From Saccharomycopsis malanga (Eukaryota; Ascomycota; Saccharomycetes; Ascoideales; Saccharomycopsidaceae): a stretch of 64,000 nucleotides of DNA. The DNA lies in the NCBI GenBank assembly GCA_004014935.1, contig CP025325.1, forward strand, positions 2,170,001-2,234,000. The letters are read 5' to 3'. Below the pieces are notes generated by a model, which was given only the letters and a program-made list of their open reading frames with translations, was not told the origin of the DNA and did not search any database. Positions within the stretch are counted from its first letter, which is position 1. The number at the start of each line of letters is the position of its first letter. This document shows, piece by piece, positions 58,934 through 64,000 of this stretch. A program made the translations under genes and the position numbers.

Positions 58934-60347
58934 TTTGATCGTAGATTTCTCCTGTAGTTGTGTCTAACTAAGTTCCCACTGATAAGGTAGCACCAAAACA
59001 AGGTTGAATACAAAAACTGATAAATACAAGTCCAGAATGTTGATTTAAAACTTTGGCCCAAAATTTTATGGTAAAAGTTCCAAGAAAGCGTAAATCCAAG
59101 GATATTTAAGTTCAATTAGAATTACATACGGATATCGGACTGAGATACAATTTGAGCCGCCGTACCACATATTGGGATGTGAATAGCCGTTTTTAAGGTA
59201 TTGTCGCCAATATTGCTCAGGGGTGAAGCCCTTTAATGTGTTGTTGTCGAATCAATTTATTTCATGTTGAAAAATACACATTCCGTTCAAGCTTCGGCAT
59301 GTGTCTTGGGTTGAAAATGCCTCTTTCATGCCGTGCGAAAAGTAGTGCACACCTATAAAGTAAGCCGACAAGACTACGTATTTAATCAACATTACGTATG
59401 GCAATAGCACAATGATAAGGAAGGTAAGGTTACGTAACATACAAGCACTATGGAGGTTATCTCAATATAGCTTTCAAGAATTGAATACTTACTATACGCT
59501 TTTTCAAAGATGGGTCAGCATAATACACTAAAACTATCATTGGATAAATTTAAGAGTTTTTTTAATTGTATGGTAACTCAACCAATGTGTCTAATAGTAC
59601 AATAAATAGCTTGCCAAAGATTAGAAGATCCAACATTAGAGTAGATACAAAAATAGATTCTATGTTATGACATGATGTTTAATGTAAATAATGTCAAACA
59701 TAGAATCTATAGTATGAAAGTATCTTGTAACAGTAAAAAAACAGCGCAGACCAGGAGCTCATAACTTTTAACACTAGGCCTGCTTATGGTGACACCTCCT
59801 TGGCTAAAGCGTAACGCGCACTATCACCAACTGTCCGATTTTCTTCATATGAATAATACTATCTTATATTTCGAGCCCAGTACATATCAGCTTCGTATAT
59901 ACGCAATATATTCAAAGGGATTTGGTAAAACTTAGTAGGGAAAACCCAACCATGCCCTGTTATCATAATCGACTCACCTTGAGTCTCTTAGGTCTTTTTT
60001 TTCAATTTCGAGAGCACTGGTCGCAGAACGTTCCCTGCCCAGCGGCCCTTCTTCATATGTTACTACAATTAATGAATCATACCATAGCATCTGCTTCTAC
60101 AGAAAATAGCCACACAATACTATATCAAACATTGATAAACGTGTCTTTTCAACTTGTAACTGGTCACTACTGTCTGACCATCCCCAGCATTCTACGTTAC
60201 GTAATATTCTGATATAATTACATAATCACATGGTCAAATATAGAACTATTAGCAGACTTTCATCATGAAGATTAATTGGGGCTGTCAAGAGGTTTATACA
60301 GCCACATGCCAGTTGAGTTTTCTATATAAGGATTGCAGTTGCTTATA
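58934..60347. other. Divergent intergenic region, protease / APP1
   Basis: 1.41 kb. It contains a large inverted repeat (59653-59710) and, 18 bp before the APP1 ATG, a TATATAAG word (60323-60330) that is too close to act as a TATA box for this start. A 96-codon open frame at 59922-60212 begins at TTG and was rejected. Confidence 0.6.
59653..59710. repeat. Inverted repeat, 20-bp arms, 17-nt loop
   Basis: Left arm ATAGATTCTATGTT (59653-59666), one extra A (59667), then TGACAT (59668-59673). Right arm ATGTCA (59691-59696) followed by AACATAGAATCTAT (59697-59710). The arms are perfectly complementary apart from the single bulge. The loop is 59674-59690. It sits in intergenic DNA, about 720 bp before the protease start (58933, minus) and 640 bp before APP1. 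Confidence 0.95.
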
Positions 60348-63161
60348 ATGCCTTATTCAAGGGACTCTTCCTTCCGCTCTGGCAGTGGCCAGAGCAACAA
60401 CCAGAGTTATCGCTTGAATAATAACCACTACGACGATTATTCATCCTCTGATGACGACATGAAGTTCAGAAAAATTGGTTCTTTTTTTAGCTCTATAAAG
60501 CAAGAAGCCAAACCGTTCATATCCAGTTTCGCTAATGAGGCGCGCAATAAAGGATCAAGTGTTGTACGGGAGACAAGATCCAGATTGGCTGACAGCGGCT
60601 ATATTGCTCCATCATCGTCATCGGCTGGCGAGTCTTATGTTAGTTCCAGATCAGAGTTTACCAATGTAAAAGACAACTCCAACTATAAGCAAAGCACTTC
60701 CGTAATAGATTCAGATGGAAACAGTGTTCTCGACATACCCGAGAACGCAGAATTCACATTATATCCTTCCTATACTCTTTCCAGCAACCAAAAGTACTAT
60801 GTTGAGGTACGAGGCTGGCTTACATGTCCCGGAACCATGGGCCGTAAGAATCGAATTATATTTTCATTGGCTAAACAGCTAATAAAGCCAGGGGCCCATA
60901 CAAAAGCCTCTGATTTGGCGGCTTCTGGATTTGCTATGCAAGCCACTGGTCATGCTGATCCGTCGAAAAGTCAGCAAAGCCTTAGTGTAGATGAGCAGCC
61001 AAACAGTGATGTTATGTCAATACGTTCAAACAATAGTGAATTGTCGTTACAATCTAGCCTGACAGCGCTTTTCTATGACCCTGCCACTAGCGGCCATACT
61101 GCTGAAGATATTTTGAAAGAACGGATTGCCTACTTCTTTGCCCGTTCATTGACTAATGTGCCTCTCAACATTGTCATATGCTCAGAGGATCACATTCTGC
61201 CTGATGACCTTGTGAGGCAATCGGTGGTGACAGACTTGAACGGGAAGTTCGAGATAACCATAGAAACACCCTACAAACCTTCTTTGGTTCAGGTTTCTGT
61301 AAGTGGCAGTATAAACCCCGTGTTTGCATTCCAAGAAATACAATACATTGGCGCTTCTGGCATCAGTGTCATATCTGATATTGACGACACTATAAAACAC
61401 ACAGATGTTTTAAGTGACAAGAGAACCGTCTTCAACAATGTCTTTGTTAAGGATTTAGAAGACGCTGCCATACCGGGTGTTGCCAACTGGTACTCGAGAC
61501 TTAATACGGAATACAATGCCATGTTTCATTACGTCTCCAACAGCCCTTGGCAAATATATCCTACGATGCAAAAGTTTTTAAAACTATCTGGATATCCAGA
61601 AGGTTCTATTCATTTGAAACAATACACAGGAAACATTTTGTCTTCGCTTATGGAGCCCGCGGTTGAACGGAAACGTCAAACGTTATACAAACTTTTCGAG
61701 GAGTTTCCAAAACGCAAGTTTTTGCTTATTGGAGACAGTGGCGAACAGGATATTGAGGCATATTTGGACGTGGCCCGCAGATTTCCCTGCCAGGTTTTAC
61801 GTATTTACATCAGGGTCGTGCCTGGTCTGTTGAGTGATTTTAATGATATCAAAATATTGAGAGACATGAAGCGAATTATCTCTTTGAGAGAAGAAAAAGT
61901 TCAGCTTAAAAATGAGTACATGAAATTTGCCTCGAATTTGAATGTGAACAAAAGCGATAGTAGTTTTTTCAATGGTAAAAAACGCACTCCTCCTCCAGTC
62001 CCTCCATCACGCAAATTAGCAGACCTGCTGGCCTCCGATATGAATGATAAAGAAGCCAACTTTGAGAACAAGCTGACAGACGTTTATAATGGCATACATG
62101 GCTCTGAAAACAATAATTTTATAGATATTGACTCGTCGTCGCCTGAAACCTCAGAGGATGAGATGGAAAATTCAAATTATGATTGGAACATTTTGTCACA
62201 CCGCCCTTTGCAAGAAACAGCCACATTAACATCTGAATCAGCAGCTTCAGCTTCAGCCACTGCCACTGCCGCTGCTGCTATTAGAAACAGTCGTAAGCTT
62301 CCACTAGGCTATGGTTTGCAACAAACTCCTCCACCTGTCAAACCACCTGTCAAACCAAGAAAAACAATTCCCTCTAAGGAGAACACAAAATCAGTAAAAT
62401 CAGCATCGTTAAAGGAAGAAACAGAGCAAATACATTCAAAAATATCACAGGAATCACTGCAGCAACAAGAACCAAAAAGGAAAAAACCACCAATGGTACC
62501 CAAGAAACCCAAAGGTTTACAAAGTGGGCCCTCCAAGAATAGCACTTCACAGATTTCCATCAGCGGAGGATTTAGCACCACCACCGGTAGTGCAATGAAT
62601 GTGTCAACTAGCGAGCGGAGACATGATTCCAAACCGAAACTTCCACCAAGACCATCATCAACAAGCCAATTATCCCCGTCCTCACTGCGTTCTTCGTCGG
62701 TTTCACTGTCAACACATCTTGCCGCTACTAGTTCTGCTGATGCAGTGACTATTAATAAAAATGGTTATACTTCCAACAGAAGAGATACCCGGGTAGAGAG
62801 CCCTTTCAATGTGAATAATAGCTCACATTTAAACAGTAACGATAGCCTAATGGAGATAAATAGCAAAATTACCAGAAGCACCCCAGCAATACCTAGTACA
62901 CGCAAATCTAGCACTTTAACCAATAGCAATATATCTTTCGACCCAGCAGTAATCAAACACTCAGCGACAGATGTCGGTATTATCACATCGGCGTCGGCCC
63001 AAGGCACCCAAATCATTGATAGAAAAGGGGAGCTTTGGCTTCAAAGATTAACGTTAACTATTAATTCCTTGCCTGATCATGTTGGATTGAAATTTTGGAT
63101 TGCGCCTAGTGATGTTGAGAATGACAGTTTCGACTGCGTGCTGAATGAAACGTTTGAATGA
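60348..63161 (+). CDS. APP1: Actin-patch phosphatidate phosphatase
   Basis: App1 is a Mg2+-dependent phosphatidate phosphatase of cortical actin patches, acting in endocytosis. I start at ATG 60348 (MPYSRDSSF); the frame is open five codons upstream but from TTG. 937 residues, longer than the baker's yeast protein. After a Ser-rich N-terminus comes a beta-rich domain with YVEVRGWLTCPGTMGRKNRI. The catalytic HAD-like DxDxT motif is D344-IDDT in VISDIDDTIKHTDVL, with FHYVSNSPWQIYPTMQKFL and FLLIGDSGEQDIEAY after it. The C-terminal half is disordered, with several Pro-rich SH3 ligands (RTPPPVPPSRK, TPPPVKPPVKPRK, KPPMVPKKP, KPKLPPRPS) that in yeast bind actin-patch SH3 proteins such as Rvs167. 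All catalytic motifs look intact. Confidence 0.95.
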   Translation: MPYSRDSSFRSGSGQSNNQSYRLNNNHYDDYSSSDDDMKFRKIGSFFSSIKQEAKPFISSFANEARNKGSSVVRETRSRLADSGYIAPSSSSAGESYVSSRSEFTNVKDNSNYKQSTSVIDSDGNSVLDIPENAEFTLYPSYTLSSNQKYYVEVRGWLTCPGTMGRKNRIIFSLAKQLIKPGAHTKASDLAASGFAMQATGHADPSKSQQSLSVDEQPNSDVMSIRSNNSELSLQSSLTALFYDPATSGHTAEDILKERIAYFFARSLTNVPLNIVICSEDHILPDDLVRQSVVTDLNGKFEITIETPYKPSLVQVSVSGSINPVFAFQEIQYIGASGISVISDIDDTIKHTDVLSDKRTVFNNVFVKDLEDAAIPGVANWYSRLNTEYNAMFHYVSNSPWQIYPTMQKFLKLSGYPEGSIHLKQYTGNILSSLMEPAVERKRQTLYKLFEEFPKRKFLLIGDSGEQDIEAYLDVARRFPCQVLRIYIRVVPGLLSDFNDIKILRDMKRIISLREEKVQLKNEYMKFASNLNVNKSDSSFFNGKKRTPPPVPPSRKLADLLASDMNDKEANFENKLTDVYNGIHGSENNNFIDIDSSSPETSEDEMENSNYDWNILSHRPLQETATLTSESAASASATATAAAAIRNSRKLPLGYGLQQTPPPVKPPVKPRKTIPSKENTKSVKSASLKEETEQIHSKISQESLQQQEPKRKKPPMVPKKPKGLQSGPSKNSTSQISISGGFSTTTGSAMNVSTSERRHDSKPKLPPRPSSTSQLSPSSLRSSSVSLSTHLAATSSADAVTINKNGYTSNRRDTRVESPFNVNNSSHLNSNDSLMEINSKITRSTPAIPSTRKSSTLTNSNISFDPAVIKHSATDVGIITSASAQGTQIIDRKGELWLQRLTLTINSLPDHVGLKFWIAPSDVENDSFDCVLNETFE

Positions 63162-63923
63162 TCCGGTCATTAATTACGGCTCACCATCGGTGCTATGACT
63201 TTCATTTGTAATATAATATAGAGTTGTTTATCTTATTCTAAATACAAAATTTTTCGCTTACGCAGAGAATAGTGTAACTTTTGAGTATTTACATCAATAA
63301 TTTGAAAAAGCATGTGGACTGTGCCAAAGTGGCACTGGCCATTCAAAATCCATTAGAAATTTAACCATGGATTCGGATATACTCTGACTAAATATCCTGC
63401 CTTTTTGAAAAAGATGACTATATATACATCTAGTTGTTGTCTATTTTGTTACTTATTATCCCAATGTGACCTGTATGTATTTGAAAACATGACCTGGCCT
63501 GGTACCTACCTCACTAAATCCTCAAGTGTTGAAATAAAAAAGTAAAAAATGCTACATACGTTCAATGAGGCACATAAAGTCGGGTGTATAAGGTGAAAAG
63601 CTCTTTTTTCGCCTATATAAATCACTGATCTAACACTGAAACAACTGAAATATTATCATGGAATTACACCAATCTGCATCGAACGAAAGTAAATAAGCCA
63701 AATGGCTCACTGCTACATATTATATTGGAAGACCAACTTAAAATGCCAAGTTGTAAACTAATTAGGCTCCCCCAATATCTACAGCAGACTCACATACTTT
63801 TGCAACACAGTTTCTGGCTCAACAAGAGTTTAAAAATCCCATTTAATTTACGGGGAAAATATTTCCGTAAACAGTACATGTATTAAACTGACAAAACAGC
63901 ATAAACAACAAACAAAATCTGAC
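63162..63923. other. 3' region of APP1
   Basis: 762 bp, AT-rich, no ORF of note. It would hold the APP1 terminator and perhaps that of a minus-strand neighbour. Confidence 0.5.
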
Positions 63924-64000
63924 TCACGTACTGACAATGTCAACTCTGCATCTTTTCCATACATCGTGGACATACAAGTTATCCTCTCCTTCCACCTTGG
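63924..64000 (-). CDS. Possible C-terminal end of a minus-strand gene, cut by the window
   Basis: Reading the minus strand from the right edge gives 24 open codons, KVEGEDNLYVHDVWKRCRVD then IVST, and a TGA at 63926-63924. The codon choice (AAG GTG GAA GGA GAG GAT AAC TTG) looks coding and AT-rich non-coding sequence begins right after the stop. The piece is too short to identify, and chance openness is possible. Confidence 0.3.
   Translation of the reverse strand, partial: KVEGEDNLYVHDVWKRCRVDIVST

Noticed and set aside
59922-60212. 96-codon open frame upstream of APP1
   Set aside because: Begins at TTG, no ATG near its start, and no recognisable domain.
60323-60330. TATATAAG as the APP1 TATA box
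   Set aside because: Only 18 bp from the ATG, so it cannot serve this start; an internal start is not supported by the sequence.

Overview
This window is nuclear DNA of a budding yeast (Saccharomycotina). It is AT-rich, compact and gene-dense. Almost every long ORF is a recognisable single-copy yeast housekeeping gene. The three introns I can define are short, lie near the 5' end of their genes, and carry GTATGT donors and TACTAAC branch points. CTG codons are absent from my reading of NAM9, OLA1 and VRG4. Where CTG does occur in conserved protein, it tends to sit at serine/threonine positions: two cases by direct comparison of two NPY1 paralogues in this window, and two in the C1-THF synthase. 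The most economical reading is a CUG-Ser clade yeast, so CTG-derived leucines in standard translations should be read as serine. I cannot name the genus. I saw no LTR element, other transposon, CRISPR array, rRNA gene or centromere.

Layout. 1-20 kb: NPY1 paralogue A (mitochondrial-looking leader), NAM9, spliced SRV2, an asparagine-synthetase-domain protein, a HAD phosphatase (minus), a small basic protein, spliced OLA1, CUS2, a small spliced Ala/Pro/Glu-repeat protein, PGC1 and NPY1 paralogue B (peroxisomal-looking C-terminus). 20-38 kb: VRG4, MIS1-type C1-THF synthase, ATG15, a presequence-bearing membrane protein (minus), an uncharacterised SKWAD/RLG-motif protein (minus) divergent from ALG2 with a (CAA)30 tract between them, SGF73 and CEG1 (minus). 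38-52 kb: a tRNA-Thr(UGU) gene with an irregular acceptor stem, a 2.2-kb gene-free stretch, PTC1, a 567-residue orphan, SCD5 (minus) and IFM1 (minus). 52-64 kb: a four-TM protein, a small secreted protein (minus), a PDH/BCKDH-type kinase (minus), a secreted aspartyl protease (minus), APP1, and possibly the last codons of one more gene at the right edge.

The genes do not form a single pathway. Loose themes are mitochondrial translation and metabolism (NAM9, IFM1, MIS1, PGC1, the kinase, NPY1-A), cortical actin/endocytosis (SRV2, SCD5, APP1), Golgi/ER glycosylation (VRG4, ALG2) and the secretory/cell-surface group at 52-59 kb. The points most worth a second look are the CUG reassignment, the NPY1 pair that appears split between mitochondrion and peroxisome, two unrecognised proteins (30.5-31.6 kb and 43.5-45.2 kb), the irregular tRNA, a 20-bp-arm inverted repeat at 59.65 kb, and a cluster of GCCTCAT words upstream of the secreted protein.
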